The notes: generated from the sequence alone by a model not told the origin. A DNA stretch of 64,000 nt from Burhinus oedicnemus (GCA_008921705.1 VFFE01007633.1:1021178-1085177); one strand, 5' to 3'. Counted from the stretch's first letter, positions 35,805 to 49,880 are shown. Made by a program: numbers and translations.

Positions 35805-38289
35805 ATGTCAGTAAAACAGCTGCATGTCTATTACATGATTCTGCAAGAGTCTAAGGGCATGGATTTTACCATATGCAAAGAGAGGTGAGAAGAAAGGCCA
35901 TGAAAAACTAGGCCTTGGGAATCATTAATTTGGATTTGCATTAATTCATAAGTTTGTGTGTATGTGAATTGAATTTGAATTGAACCTGTTCTAAAACAAG
36001 TTCCATAAATGAGCTTTGGCATTGTATAGATCCCTTAGGCCTACCTTTTAGTTCACAGTTGATTAAAAGCTCCTGGCTTATTATCACTTCTTTTTTTCCT
36101 TTGGGTGAACATAGTGGGTTTTGTAGACACGAAATAATAATCCACAAAATCTTGCTTTGAAAGTATTTTTAGAAATGGCCAGAAAGAGGCAATCTTAGAG
36201 GCATTGGTATTTCTAGTCCAGTTCACACAATATTATCCTGAAGATGAATGCAAGGCAATACCACAAATGTTCAAATGCCTCATAGCGCAGCACCTGGATT
36301 TGTCAGCTGCTAATCATTCCTTATGCGTTTTTACAGCAGGTGACTGCTCCTCAGTAAGGCAGAAATATGTGAAAATACAGCAACTGGAGTCCTAACAGCA
36401 GGATTATGTAGCACCCAAGTAACCTATTAAACGCACACAGATGTTTCAAGCATTTCGGTTAAGGTATATCTTCCCTGTAGCATTAACCACAGTAGCAAGG
36501 TACTACCATTAGTCCAGCTCTCATTCACACATTGAAAGCCTTTACCTATATTCAGAGATATTTTCAGCCTACATTTGTTAATTTAACTCGGGTTGTAGCC
36601 AAATCCCCAAGTGAAACTTTTGCTCAAGCTGTCAACCTGTCTGATTTTCATCACAAAGGTAGGCTAATACCACGTAAGGAGCTGCTAATCCTGCAATGCC
36701 TTCTCAGGAAAACAAACCCAAAGCAAAACAGGAACGTTCCTATTTATTACTCCCATTGTTTGCTGCGCAGTGGCTCAGGCAAATATAGCGCCAATATGAA
36801 CAAAAAGGGTTGTGGTCACATGGCTGTACAGAACCACTCTGAGAAATGAGGAGGTATCGGGACTTTCTGAGATTTAAATAATTTCCTTTTGGTATGTGCT
36901 ATTCCAAGTATTACCAAATCTCAATAAGTAAATCAGTTATTGGCCAGGAACTCACTTGCTTTTTGCTGAAACAGGACTTAAGATTATAGTGTGACTTAGA
37001 ATGTGAAGATGACTGATAGATAACAGCGCACCCAACAGAAAACAAATCAGATGATAAAAAAAAATTTTCCACCACTGATTTTCAGTGCTTATTGGTTTTT
37101 ATTACTAAACCTAACTTAATTTTTTCCAGGCCCCATTTTAACCACAATTTATAAACTGAAAAGTAGTTTGCAAAGTCAGATTTATGATATACCAGTTGTA
37201 TTACTAATTTCAAATTACTGTAGAATTCCTTTTTTGAGGAAAACTATTTTGTGATGTGATTTTCCTACCTCACATTCCAATAACTAGCTTTTCAGTAATT
37301 TGTGCTATATGAGCTTTAGGAGTGCCTGTACTGCTTCTATGTTACCCAGATTTTCCTTCCTGTTTCTTCAGACAGATCATTTCTAAAAAATACTCCAAGG
37401 CAGCGCAGCTCCCTGTTTGCAGGATGTACTTTGCATAGATGAAAAGAGTCACTTTCAACAAGGAGGTCATAATCACTGCTTCTTCTCTTTAACTGTCCTC
37501 TCTCAGGATTCTAGCCTGCACTGATGATGCACTGATAGCTCTTAAATCACTGCTAATGGCAAGCATATTTTTAGCAATTGGAATAAAATTCACAACAGGG
37601 AAGTGCAGGTGGTTGTGAAATACTAACAATTTCTCTGCCAAAATTCCTAGGCCCTCGGCTAATTTTAACATATGCATGATAGGTTTGAGCCTCTGGAAAA
37701 GAAAACATATAGAGGGAAATTGCAATAATTTGACACGTTTTTCCCCATGTTTTTAATAACAAAGTTGTTAAAAATACACAACATGAATACTATACAATTT
37801 ATTTCAATGACTGTTTTTGCTTTGAAACGACAGGAAATATGTTATATGAAATGAGAGACAATGAACTCTAACAGAATTTTTCATGGAGATAAGATGCAAA
37901 TGAGTTGATACACAAAGATTAGAAATTATAAAACATACTCTAAATAGACTCTTAATTTCTTTTCTTTCCCAGCACAAATGAGTAGCAATTCCACTGGGCT
38001 GAACACAAATACTCCTCATTTAACACAACATCAAAATCTGTCTTTTGTTCAAGGGCCAAATTCTGCACCTTAAATGAGTAATCCCTGGCTCATGCAAATA
38101 ACAAGATAAATTACAGCCAAATGAAGACTGGACCTTTATTTTTTTCATTCTAAGCATATTTCATGGTTTGTCTGCGTATGGTGCACAGGATATATTTAAA
38201 TTTGCAGTACTGAAAAAGGAAACTCATTGTCAAATCTGCATTGCTGCCTCAAAATGCAAGGGCATATATGCCCCTCTAGTCTGTAATAA
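35805..38289. other. AT-rich non-coding DNA, no gene seen
   Basis: Unique sequence with a few open frames of 60-105 codons (for example 36532-36849), none with a recognisable domain or splice context. Confidence 0.55.
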
Positions 38290-39026
38290 AACTAGGTACC
38301 ACTATAGGCTAGGGGTGGACCTGCTGGAAAGCAGCTCTGAGGAGAAGGATCTGGGGGTCCTGGTAGAGAGTAAATTATCCATGAGCCAGCAATGTGCCCT
38401 TGTTGCCAGGAAGGCCAATGGAATCCTGGGCTGCATAGGGAAGAGTGTGGCCAGTAGGTCGAGGGAGGTCATTCTCCCCCTCTACTCGGCACTGGTGAGG
38501 CCACAGCTGGAATACTGTGTCCAGTTCTGGGCTCCCCAGCTCAAGCGGGACAGGGAACTACTGGAGAGAGTCCAGCACAGGGCAACAAAGATGACTGGGG
38601 GATTGGAGCACCTCCCTTATGAGGAAAGGCTGAGAGAGCTGGGACTCTTTAGCCTGGAGAAGAGAAGGCTGAGGGGAGACCTTATTCTTGCTTCTAAGTA
38701 TCTAAAGGGTGGGTTGAAGGAGGATGGAGCCAGACTCTTTTCAGTGGTTCCCAGTGACAGGACAAGGGGTAATGGGCACAAGCTGGAACATAGGAAGTTC
38801 CATTCAAACACAAGAACAAACTTCTTTACGGTGAGGGTGACAGAGCAGTGGACCAGGCTGCCCAGGGAGGTTGTGGAGTCCCCTTCTCTGGAGATTTTCA
38901 AGACCCGCCTGGATGCAGTCCTGAGTAATGTGCTGTAGGCATTCCTGCGTCAGCAGGGGAGTTGGACTAGATGATCTCTAGAGGTCCCTTCCAACTCTGA
39001 AAGTTCCATGATTCCGTGATTCCATG
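38290..39026 (+). mobile_element. CR1 LINE, 5'-truncated, well preserved, plus strand
   Basis: This CR1 enters ORF2 at the [10 protein letters not shown] block and continues without interruption to the stop at 38936-38938 and the 3' end (TCTAGAGGTCCCTTCCAACT, TGAAAGTTCCATGA, TTCCGTGA, TTCCATG). The 5' boundary is fuzzy (38275-38300), because the first bases are a poor match. No clear TSD was seen. It is the longest frame-intact CR1 body in the window and thus one of the youngest copies. Its 3' end matches the inverted terminus at 5659-5738. Confidence 0.95.
38306..38938 (+). pseudogene. CR1 ORF2 C-terminal fragment, frame intact
   Basis: About 210 codons of the ORF2 C-terminal region without a stop. 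Order: [132 protein letters not shown], then VLSNVL and stop. The open frame extends about 130 bases upstream into non-CR1 DNA (to 38168), giving a chimeric 256-codon frame by chance. RT catalytic motifs lie upstream of the truncation and are absent. Confidence 0.9.
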
Positions 39027-39029
39027 AAA

Positions 39030-40210
39030 GCAATATCAAAGAATTTATAAAGCCTTGTTACAAAAAAATAAGGCACCCACCAAGTCCAGCAAAAATACCA
39101 ACTGGTAAAAGCAGAAAAGAACTTAAAGGGTACTGTGTTCCAAAAGCCACAGCATTTTATGAACATGACAAATTGCACATCTACTGGAGAAATAATGGGG
39201 AATAATGGTATAACTTGTCCTTCTGTCTTTCCAAGTTTTCATTGCAAAAGTTAGGACATTGTAATTATTTTAATATGATCCTACTGTTACTGCTCATAAT
39301 ATGCTGATGAAAAGATAATGAATATAAGAAATTAAAGAATAAACATGTTTGAAAGGCCTTATTCCCTATTGCTTTTAAGTAGTAATTTCTATTTCTTTCT
39401 TCACCTCAAAATTAAACCACTTGCAACTGGTTACTTCTCAGGTTTACTGCATCTCTGTGTAGATAAATGCAATCACTTTCATTGTATTTCTTCTGAAGAA
39501 AATACCAAGAGGGAAGTGACATTTTCAAGTTATTTTATTGGTTTTATAATATTGCCATTATAAACTAACAATAAAACGTTGTTATTATTATTTTGTATTT
39601 CCTATAATACAAATGATAATAAACTACTCAATGATGTTCCATGATAGCAATGTTGTATTTACCTTGTTTTTTGGGCACGCTCTGGTTGTGTGATTCTATA
39701 GGCATGAAATTTATTATTCCATAACCATTTTCTCCCCCACTATTTTTAAAAATCAAAATTTCCCATGACTATATTCTCTGCAGAGAACCTTTTATCGTAT
39801 CAGCACACTAATTTTTCATGTTGCTGTGATAGTTCATTTGACCTTTTTTGTGGCTGCTAGGTCTCATAGGTCTTGAAATCAAAGCATAAATTCTGGGGCT
39901 GCTTGATTCTATTTCTTCCAAATCAAATCAAATAAAATAAAGGTGGTGTTCTTGCTGTGTCTTATAATAGTTTTACTGTGAACATGTGACAAAATTTTAA
40001 AAGGTGTCTTAAAGTGGTCATGATTCCTTGAATTCCCCTTTTTTCCTTCAGTGATTAAGTTATCAAGACAAAGTTGCCAGCATTGTGCCTAACTCAGTTT
40101 TAAAAGACATGTTGTTTGTCGCAATGACAAATGAGGGAGGCTATGTCTTGTGAATGAGATTCAGCTGGTCAAAAAGCTTAAAAGAAAAAAAAAATTATCC
40201 TTAATATTAC
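39030..40210. other. AT-rich non-coding DNA, no gene seen
   Basis: Unique spacer between two CR1 copies. No feature recognised. Confidence 0.6.
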
Positions 40211-40211
40211 T

Positions 40212-40850
40212 AATCATAGAATCATAGCATGGTTTGGGCTGGAAGGGACCTTAAAAATCATCTAGTTCCAACTCCCCTGCCATGGGCAGGGACACCTTCC
40301 ACTAGATGAGGTTGCTCAAAGCCCTAAGGATCTTGAACTCCACCATCTCATGGTCACTGCAGACAAGGCTGCCCTTGGGCTTCACATTCCACACCCCTCT
40401 TTGTTGGTGGGAACAAGGTCCAGCATAGCACCTCTACTTGTTGGCTCCTTTATCACTTGGAGAAGGAAGTTATCATTGACGCATTCCAGGAACCTCTGGA
40501 TTGCTTATGCCCCACTGTGTTGTTCTTCCAACAGATATTGGGGTGGCTGAAGACCAGGGCTTGTGAACGTGAGACTCTTCCTATCTGTCTACAGAGGGCC
40601 TCATCCACTTAGTCTTCCTGGTCAGGTGGCCTGTAGCAGACCCCCACTGTAACATCACCTGTCCCTGCTCTCCCTTTAATCCTGACCCATAAACTCCATC
40701 CCCAGGTGGAGCTCCATGCACTCCAGCTGGTCCTTACCATAGACGGTGACACCCCCTCCTTGTCTCCCCTGCCTGTCCTTCCTAAAGAGCTTGTATTCTT
40801 CCATTCCAACACTCTAGTCATAGGAGCATCCTCAGAGCAGGTAACCCTCA
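40212..40850 (-). mobile_element. CR1 LINE with internal deletion of RT, minus strand
   Basis: On the minus strand the element holds endonuclease-domain sequence (40325-40850) followed directly by the final ~110 bases of CR1 (40212-40324: TAAGGTCCCTTCCAGCCC-type tail with octamers). The whole RT domain and the rest of ORF2, expected between them, are missing. A segment of endonuclease lacking a 3' end would not normally insert alone, so one element with an internal deletion is the simplest reading. The breakpoint is near 40324. The 5' end fades near 40850-40865 and no TSD was found. Confidence 0.88.
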
Positions 40851-40851
40851 C
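40325..40851 (-). pseudogene. CR1 ORF2 endonuclease-domain fragment, frameshifted
   Basis: Minus-strand frames show part of the CR1 apurinic-type endonuclease: the block VTVGVCYRPPDQED is in the 40609-40851 frame. Beyond it, the nucleotide sequence still matches the segments for QALVLMGDFNHPDICW-like and SRRFLECVNDNFLLQ-like residues and the SDHEMVEF block near 40340-40360. Frameshifts and stops break it into pieces. EN nicks target DNA in an intact CR1; this copy is dead. Confidence 0.8.
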
Positions 40852-40865
40852 AGTAGGTAAACTTC

Positions 40866-43800
40866 TGAAACCAGCTAAAGTGAAAGCAATGTTTCATAAC
40901 TGAAGTCCAAATATCTACATTAAATAATGATTTCTGCAAGTAAATTGCAAGTTTTAACTATTTTCAAAGTATTTGAATACATAAACTCCACAACTTCATC
41001 AGTATCAGAAATAGAACTTTCAACATGGCTGCAATTTACACTGTAGAAAAGTTTCCAAACCCTGTGATTTATACTTCTGATCTAACATAGGCACTTTTAC
41101 CTCAATAATTATATTCTGTCACTCTTCTTTAGCTCAGTCTGTTAGAAAGCTTAAATTCTATTTAAAAATTCGACCTCTGTTATAATTGGGTAGGGGAGAT
41201 ACCCTTAGCTGTTTTGTACAGACAGTCTTCAAGTAAGTATGGAGTCTGCAAAAGACCGTGCTTATGCTTCACATAAAATACATAATTGATTTACATCTTA
41301 GGATTATCTTTCCTTTAAGTGGTTGCATTAAACAAATTCTCACTATGCTGTAGTGACTATTGGCAATAAGATAAACCTTAATTTCCATGTTTTGAGGGAT
41401 TAGGACCTATTCCACCTCTCCCTGTCTTGCTATTTTCTACTGGAGAGTAAGATAATGAATAGCTCCTGTGTTTTGATGATACTGCAGCTAGTTCCCTTTG
41501 GCCCTTTGTCTTCTGACATGATTATTGAAAGCAATAAAAGGGTACCAACTGCAGCCTCACAGTAAACTCCAAACTTGAAAGCTTAGCATTTTATAACTGC
41601 ATATTGAAACAACATGAAAATCAAAAGGTTTTCAGAGGTTTTAAACATAGCCTGCTAAAATAATATGAGTAACAAAGCTTGTTCCCAGGTCACAATCTTT
41701 TTACAACAACAATTTATCCTACATTTCTCTGAGAAAAAAATCAAGTGAAAGTTGCGGTTAGGAATGTAAACCAAAACATCCACAAAATACAGCAATCCGT
41801 CACTTCCATTTTTACCTTTCATTGTGGGTCAGTTGCACTGTGGATGGCTTCAGTAGCTCCTGCAGTTTGTATCAGGCTAACATGGGAATCTTCAGATATT
41901 TGCTCTAATCTAGAAGTATTTTCCACACTTAGCACAAGGGATACAGGTTTCTAGAATGCTTTTATGGATTTTGAGACAGTGGGTTTTAGCTGTTTTTTCC
42001 ATGTAATTTGGCTGCTTAAATAACGGAACTTTTATTTCCTTTTCATTGCTAGCATATATTTATATCAGACAATCAGAATAGCCAAAGAACACTGTCCAAG
42101 GATACTTTAAATATGCTTAAATAATACTTCAATTAGGCGGATGAGTTAACTGATCTTTCTTGAAACTCACTAAACACAAACATAATAACATTTCTATGAT
42201 TCATGAAATGTGAGTTAAACATCACAAGAACTGAAAATGCATAGACATCCATAGATCTTAAATTTTTCTGCTTTTGAATTCCCAATTCCTGAAATAACAG
42301 ATAAACTATGCTAACAATACTTACTATAAAAGTACTATGTGTATGTTGTATTTGCATGTTTGTTGTCCTCTTCTAGGTAAAGAACACCACTAATGAAAAT
42401 ACATATAATTGGAAACTGTAAGTTACTAGAGAGGAACTGAGCAGCCTACAAAAACAGCTGCATAGACGCAAGCATGCCAAGGTAATGACAAACTTAACAA
42501 ATATCTACTAGAATTTTTAGCACATCAGAAGTTCAGGTATAGGACAGGCTTTTTCAAGAACAACACAGATCAATTGCTAATGAAGTCACTGGTGCAGAAT
42601 CCACAAATCCAGTGTTGAATTTTAAAATTTTTATTTGAATTCCCACTCAAAAACCTGAAAGTCATCATAAGGTTATCATATTAAGTCATCATATTGCGAA
42701 GTTAAACCAGACGAAGTATTTTCTGTTTGACATCTAGAATTATGTCTGTATCCCTGTATATGCCCATCCTTTGAATGACATAAAGAAAAACAAGAACTCT
42801 ATTTTTACAAATTATACTAGTGACTCCACAATGTATCACTGTTTTAGAAGCCACAATCTAATTATATGAAACCCCAAAAGATTTTTTTCCCAATATAACA
42901 CATTACTGAATTTAATTTGCCTATGAACTATGTTCAATATTTCTTTTCATAGAGAAGTTTGAAAAAGACAGTAGGGATTACTGATTATTATTTTAATCCA
43001 TTGCTTAAAAACCACACTTATGAGGCCCCACTATCCGACAAAAAGATTAGAGGTTATTTCCTATCTATACGCACTTCCCAAATAAGCATTAACAGTTGCA
43101 ATAAAACTTGTTTTATGCTTGTATGTTGTATAAATAAGAGTTTTGATATGCCCACAATCTTCCACAAAAAAACCCCGTGATCATGTCAGAACTCATTTGG
43201 TAAGCAAGGTTTGATGTTGGCTGTGTGTAGATGAAAAAAAAAAATAAAAATGAAGAGCTGCACAAAGCAGTGATGTGAATTCAGCACAGACCTTCTCTGA
43301 GATAGGAATTTTATCAACAGTGGCGCTACATCACAATGTTTCCTTTCCGTGTAATGTAAAACTGAGATCTTGATACTAAATGGCAGGGTTCTGCCACAGA
43401 AAGGAAGGTATGTTAAATCCATGGGCCACAGGAACTGCAATTCAGGTAATTATGTTCCAGTGAGCTAGGAAATTATTCCCCCTTTTGACTTAAGCTGTTA
43501 GCAAACAATTCAGAGCCTTTGATATTCACTTAATCGGGAGGAGAAACTGAATTCTGAATCAGGTATCTATGATGCAAACCTATTCATTTATTAGAAGATA
43601 ATGAATCTGTTATCAAAGGACAACTTGAATAAACAAGCCACTTCCCATGTTTACATATTAAAAAAAAAAAAGGGGGTGTGTGTTTTGTTTCTTTTTTCTT
43701 TGCCATACAGGTTATCTGTCTTTCATCTGCCTTTAATGCAGGAAGTTTAGTCCAACCAACGCATTATTTTGAATTTCTAGACTATAAATGCTTTGTACAA

Positions 43801-46800
43801 CTACTGAATAACAGAAAAGGCTGACATATTTCACCAAACTACTGTTTTTCTTTAGTGGGTGCAAATGAGAACCAAGCCCTTCATCTACTTGTAAGTCACT
43901 TTAAATTGCTCCCTACTGTAAATGAGTAAAGAGATCACTTCTGGAATGTAGGACAAAGTACTCCACTTTTCTGACCTTGGGATATAAACTATAAAGTAAA
44001 ATTCTGTCTTTAGGTCTCAAAGGTTTTATTTGAAGTGCCTGACATTATTGTGTCATTTATTTGAAGTTTATGATTCTATCTTTGTTGTTAGTATTCTCTT
44101 CTGGCATATTATTCTATAGCCCTGTTTAAATTGCAGTTATTTTTAATAATATCTCTTAGATGTGACTAAGTTCTCTTTAAAAAAAAAAATGTATCACAGA
44201 TATTACTTGTCTGATATAACTTGGATGTCACTAACCTGCTTTTTCATTACTTGAAGACTGTTTGCTTCTTAATTGGAAAATATGACACTGCACATATTAT
44301 CAATCTTCTATTAATCTTGGAATTACACAAATGTTAATTTAATAATTTATTACAACACCAGCCTAATTATAACTTTTTCTTAACTACCTCTTACTGCAGA
44401 GCAATCTATTTCATCAATTTCATCATATTTATAATACAGCACAAATGCACCTTTATTAAGATTTGGCATTTTATGACTCATAGGATGTATGTTACCTATT
44501 TTAGCATATTTTTAATAAGGATATGAGACAATATCGCTTCTCTCAAGCTTTTAAAATGAAAATAAATAAATCTTTTGTACCGACCTCACCCTGAGCACAC
44601 CAGTGTTCTTTTGTGAATTTGCTGTTCAGTGTTTTGCAAAATCAACGTTAAAATGCACAATAACTTTTAAGCGTCAGGGTTGAACCATTTGAGTACAGCT
44701 TTAAATGCTGGCAAACCTTTTTGTTAGGCCTTATTTTTTTCCTCCATGAGGGAAAAGCCCTTTCGGAAAAGACAACCTGGCACTTCCATTTGGCGAGCAA
44801 GATAGAGTTGCCATGAGGGAACAGTATATACAAACTGCACAGTTTGCGCATGGTTTAGCCCAAGCAATCTGTACAAACCCAGGCTTTTGAGGCTGGTACT
44901 AAATGGCCCCATTTCACTGGGGATCCACAACTACAATCAGCCCATAACTTTCAACAAAGCTCATTTAAAAGCTAAATCCCTAAGTCACTAAATAAGGGAC
45001 TCAGTTTTTAGAAGCACTTAAGCACTGCAGCTGGTCAAAACACAGAAGTGAATTGTTCAAAATTTTGAAATACATTTATTTCTCTAAACAAAGCAAAACA
45101 TTGACATTATTTTGGCATAACTGTTTGCTATATAAGATGCAGTAGAAAAATATTACTTTCAAAGTAATGAACTAGAAGAATTAAGAATAAACTATTATCA
45201 AAAGTTACTAATATAATTTGTTATGAAAAAGCAAATGATTTTTCACTAACAGCTTTATTTCAAATATATTCTTAATTCACAAAATTTTCACAATTAATTC
45301 CTATCAAATTGGTTACTAACTTTTTCAAAATGCAAACAGTTGAAAATCTGTCCATAGGCTTAAAGAATGACATAACTTTTTTCTTTATTTCTTTTAAGAA
45401 AATGGAATTTTCTGAGAAGTATATTCATTTTCTTGATTCCTACCACAACTGGAAACAAAAGGCAACATAGAAACCACTTTTTTAAAAATATATCATTTCT
45501 ATTTCCCATTTTTAGGACTTGTTTGAATTCTGATAGGTTATGTCAACTGAGCTTTCTAGAGGATCTGTGAATCATTTATTACTCTGTTGTTGAGCCCTTC
45601 CTATTCCCTCCTCCTCTCAAAGGGAAGGGTCTATCTGTATCAGAAAGGACCTTTTTTTTTTTGACTTATTTTGGTGTTTAGAGCTGAGTATCCTTAGATC
45701 TTGTGTAGGAATGAACTTAGTACCAGTACAAGTCTTCACCAAACCAAAGTCCCTTTACTATTGGTATAAAAGCCGCAACCTATTTACTTTAACAATCTTC
45801 TCTTCTATTTTCTAGTCTGCAATACTGCAGCATTAAGATTTTTCAAGCAATATTTCCACTGTATTTTAAATGTAATTTCTGTAACAACTATATGGAACTG
45901 CTATCATTTACAAAATTACACATTGATAAAATTAAGAATGGAATTTTAAATGGCTATAAAGAGCACAGAACATTCAAAAAGTCTTACTCCTAAAGCCAAA
46001 GCTATTATTATGGTCCTTTACCAAAGCATTTCTGAAACAAAGAATAAAATGTCAAGACAAAAGAATTAACAGATCGAAACTTTCTCAAGGGAGGGTGAGA
46101 TGTTTAGGTATAAAGTATAGCATGCCTGCTGAATGACACCAACCACTCAAATAGTATCAGCCATCAGCAAAAATTTGACAGTACCTTTGGGAGCTTAAAA
46201 TTTCTTTGCCAAAAATGAAGAAAAAAAGATTAAATATATTTTTAAAACCCTTTTAGAGTCTTTTTTTTTTAAGATTAAGAATAAATTATTCCATAGTTTG
46301 TGTAATAACAGTAATATATACCAGATTGCAGTGAATGTATTTTATACAGTATTGAAATAGTTTTAATTCCTGCTTGCAAGAACCATATTTCTGCTGTACA
46401 AGCCTTTTATTTTTACAGTATAAATTCCCAACTGTCTAAAAACCAAACCAACCCTTCTCCCCAGATTACTATTTCCCTATTGTAACCCCAAAAAGCTCTG
46501 CACACTTTTAAGACTGAAACTGGAACCATATGTGTGGAATTATTTTTCATTTGTTTCTGGGGGATCCTTCAGGGATTCAGAGATCAACCTGAGCAAATCT
46601 GATTGCCCTCAGGTGAATTTCTATCTAATACCCCCAATGAAGTTAAACAACTCTCCCATTTCACCGGGTATCTCCCTCTACCTATCTACAATATTTCCGT
46701 GTTACCTTCAGTGAGGACCATGACCGGCAAGAAAGATCACACCAAAAATCTCCACTTTGGTTTGACCATCATATGCAGGCTTTGTGACTGTTACATACTG

Positions 46801-49390
46801 AGGATACTACAAGTAAAAATGTATTATAATATATGATACCCAATCTTTCTTCCTGCTTAATGTTTTTGTATGCTAGAAGGTCAAAACCACATCATCTATA
46901 TTGTACCATACAGTTTTTTGCAGAATGTAGATGGGTTTTGCCATTTCTGTTAACTGCAGGGAAACAACCTCTTAATGTTTTGCTTTCCAAAGTCTCTTCT
47001 TATTCATTATTATATTTTATGAAGTTCCATATATGAACTAATATTTACCTGTTGATTTGAGACAGATCATTAAATTAGTACCACTGAAATCAGTGTTTTA
47101 ATCACGCAAGGAAAACCAAAAAATACTATTGCAGTGATAAATTATCCCCTTTTAGATATAGATGAACTTCATTTCATAAATTAATTTGTATAAAATTTGT
47201 AATTGGGTTTCCTGAAGAGCTCAAGGGCATGTCAAATATTTGAAAGTTTTGGGTTGGTTTTTTTTGTTTGTTTGTTTGTTTGTTTGTTTTCTGATGGATG
47301 TACATTTAATGCCTAGGTGTTGTTTAACACTGCAGAGTGTTTTTTGACTCCAGTATATCCTCTGAACACTGGCATGTTTATTATTAAGATCTATTATCAC
47401 CTGAGAAATATTTTGGGATTTAAAACATATCTCTATCTGTTGAATACAGAGAAGCTCATTCATGCCTTTATCTCCCATGGAATAGACTGCCCTAATATTC
47501 TGCTCAGTGATCTGCCAGACAGACAGATTACTGAGCTTCACAACTGTATATCACAAAGAAACACAAGCATACTTCCTTGATGATAGTGTCACTACATAGC
47601 CTTCCCATAAAACAAAGGGAGGAATTTAACATTTTTATGTTGGACTACAAAGGAAAAGCCTGTAGTAGCTAGGAATGTCAGTATATCTAGGGGTTGTCTT
47701 TTCATTTCATTGAATCTCTCTACAACCAGACCAAATTCACACAATGAATTCATAGTATCTCATGAAGGAGTGACATTTTTTTCTGTACCCAATACCAGTA
47801 ATGTTTAATTTTTCCCAATGCAATTAACTTGTTTCCTACTGAGCAATTTGTCATATAGATAACTGCTCTATGAAGACAAACATAAGATCGTGTTAAATAT
47901 AAAACTGATTTGTGAATGTTCATTGTAAGTACATTTTCATTAAAAGTTGGGCTCAGTCCTCTCAGCCTGGACTCCTATTAGCTAATTACAGGTTCCTGAC
48001 CATGTAATCCTTCTGAAGTAAGGTTTGCTCACACAGAATTCCGTAGATTCTCATTGTGGTTTAAATGTTTAAAATAAGTGAATTATATCTTCTCATAAAT
48101 TAGGACTAATCTCCACTGACTCATTAAGAGATCCTGGACACTTACTTCAGGATATTTCTCAAAACAAACAAATGTCGATTCCTCTAAATAAAGATACCAA
48201 AATTGGTAACAGTTTTATTTTTATTTTATTATTTTTTATTATTAATACTAAATAATGATTAATCAGCAAGGAATACTTTATTTATAATTTTAAGAATAAT
48301 TTTGGAAAGCCAAACAGAATTACTCAAACAGAAGATTTTACTAAAAAATATGAAAAAAAATTCATGTGAGAATCCTTAAAATCAATACTTTTACAGAAGA
48401 TTAAAATTTTAAGTTAGTGTGATTTCCCCCCTTCATTTCAATCTAGACACTGAATTGAAATAATAATCTCCATGCCCTCTGCTTACAACAGCAAATGTAA
48501 AGAATCTAATGGTACATTCAGTGGTAAAACTTTTAGTTGTACTCTGTGCTATACAGTGCATTTGGTTCTTTGATGGAAGATAAACATCCCTCCCTTGCCA
48601 TTTTAGTATTTGAAAAGAAAAAAAAAAACACCACCTTTTCTGTATTCTCTTATTTCCCTATATTACATTCCATGTATGAAAAATATCACAATGTAATTTA
48701 GTGGAGTTCTCTAACGAAATCAACTCAGATAACTGTGCATTCTGTAATCAGAGTAAATGTCTCAAAATCTGAGACACACTTAATAATTTGGCTTAAAACA
48801 GCTTTTTTCCTCCATTTTTTAAATCTTTCAAACAAGAAACATTATCTCACAGTGATAATCTCTAATGATAGTCATGAGGCACAAATTAATACATAGGTCA
48901 GGCTTACTTCTAAAAGTAGGTAGAGAGTAATTAAACTAATCTCCTCTTTAGATATACATTCATTCACCACTTGCACAAGATTATGAGAAGTTTCTAGTTT
49001 TTAACTCTTAGAACAGGGCCCATAGTTTCTCGACTATTTGTGGCACAACAAGATCATACAGACCAAGAGCATGGCTGCAAACTTTGAGCATTACTGTAAT
49101 ACCAGAATTTTTAACTGTAAATATACAATTAAAATCAGCAAAAATTTAATTAAATTCCTACTTCAAACAAAATTTTGATCTGTCTTAACAACACTTAAAC
49201 TCTAGTTAACTCAAAAACATATGACAAAGCTAGATGACTAGCCGTAAGGAATGTATTGGGGGGAAATTACCATTTCCCCCAAATTTCAAGCTTCTAAGCA
49301 ACCAAAACAATCTGTTAATTTGAACATAATACAACAAATAATTTTATCTTGGTAGGAAAAATACAGAAGAAAAATTGTGAAAAATTCTGA
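40866..49390. other. Long AT-rich non-coding stretch, no gene seen
   Basis: About 8.5 kb without recognisable transposable element, exon or RNA gene. It contains several homopolymer runs (for example near 43657-43670 and 45650-45662), the (TTTG)n tract listed separately, and a T/A-only patch at about 48213-48260. Low repeat density with high AT is typical of gene-poor bird intergenic or large-intron DNA. Confidence 0.55.
47262..47290. repeat. (TTTG)n microsatellite
   Basis: About seven TTTG units after a T run. It is likely length-variable. Confidence 0.95.
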
Positions 49391-49880
49391 AATCATAGAA
49401 TCATAGAATACTTTGGGTTGGAAGGGAGCTTTAAAGGTCATCTAGTCCAACCCTTCTGCAATGAGCAGGGACATTTTCAACTAGATCAGGTTGCTCAGAG
49501 CCCTGTTCAACCTGATCCTGAATGTTTCCAGGTATGAGGCATCTACCACCTCTTTGGGCAACCTATTCGAGTGTTTCAGCACCCTCATTATAAAAAATTT
49601 CTTCGTTCTATCTAGTCTAAATCTACCCTCTTTTAGTTTAAAGCCATTACCCCTTGTCCTATCACAACAGGCCCTGCTAAAAAGTTTGTCCCCATCTTTC
49701 TTATAAGCCCCCCTTCAGATACTGGAAGGCTGCTATAACGTCTCCCCAGAGCCTTCTCTTCTCCAGGCTGAACAACCCCAACCCTCTCAGCCTGTCCTCA
49801 CAGGAGAGGTGCTCCAGTGCTCCAATCATTTTTGTAGCCCTCCTCCAGACCTGCTCCATGTCCTTCCTGTGCTGAGGGCT
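49391..49880 (-). mobile_element. CR1 LINE, 5'-truncated, minus strand
   Basis: On the minus strand the sequence has the ORF2 C-terminal region followed by a 3' UTR and tail containing TTTAAAGCTCCCTTCCAACC and ATTCTATGATTCTATGATT. The tail type (TTTAA instead of CCAGA before GGTCCC) groups it with the 51.1-kb and 60.4-kb copies. AATCATA is found at both edges (49391-49397, 49881-49887), but this heptamer is part of the CR1 tail, so its value as a TSD is weak. Confidence 0.94.

Noticed and set aside
36532..36849. 105-codon plus-strand open frame
   Set aside because: Examined as a possible exon or viral fossil; no motif, no flanking splice sites I trust, no repeat boundary.
49391..49397. AATCATA as a TSD of the 49.4-kb CR1
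   Set aside because: The heptamer is part of the CR1 tail repeat itself, so the match at 49881-49887 may be coincidence.
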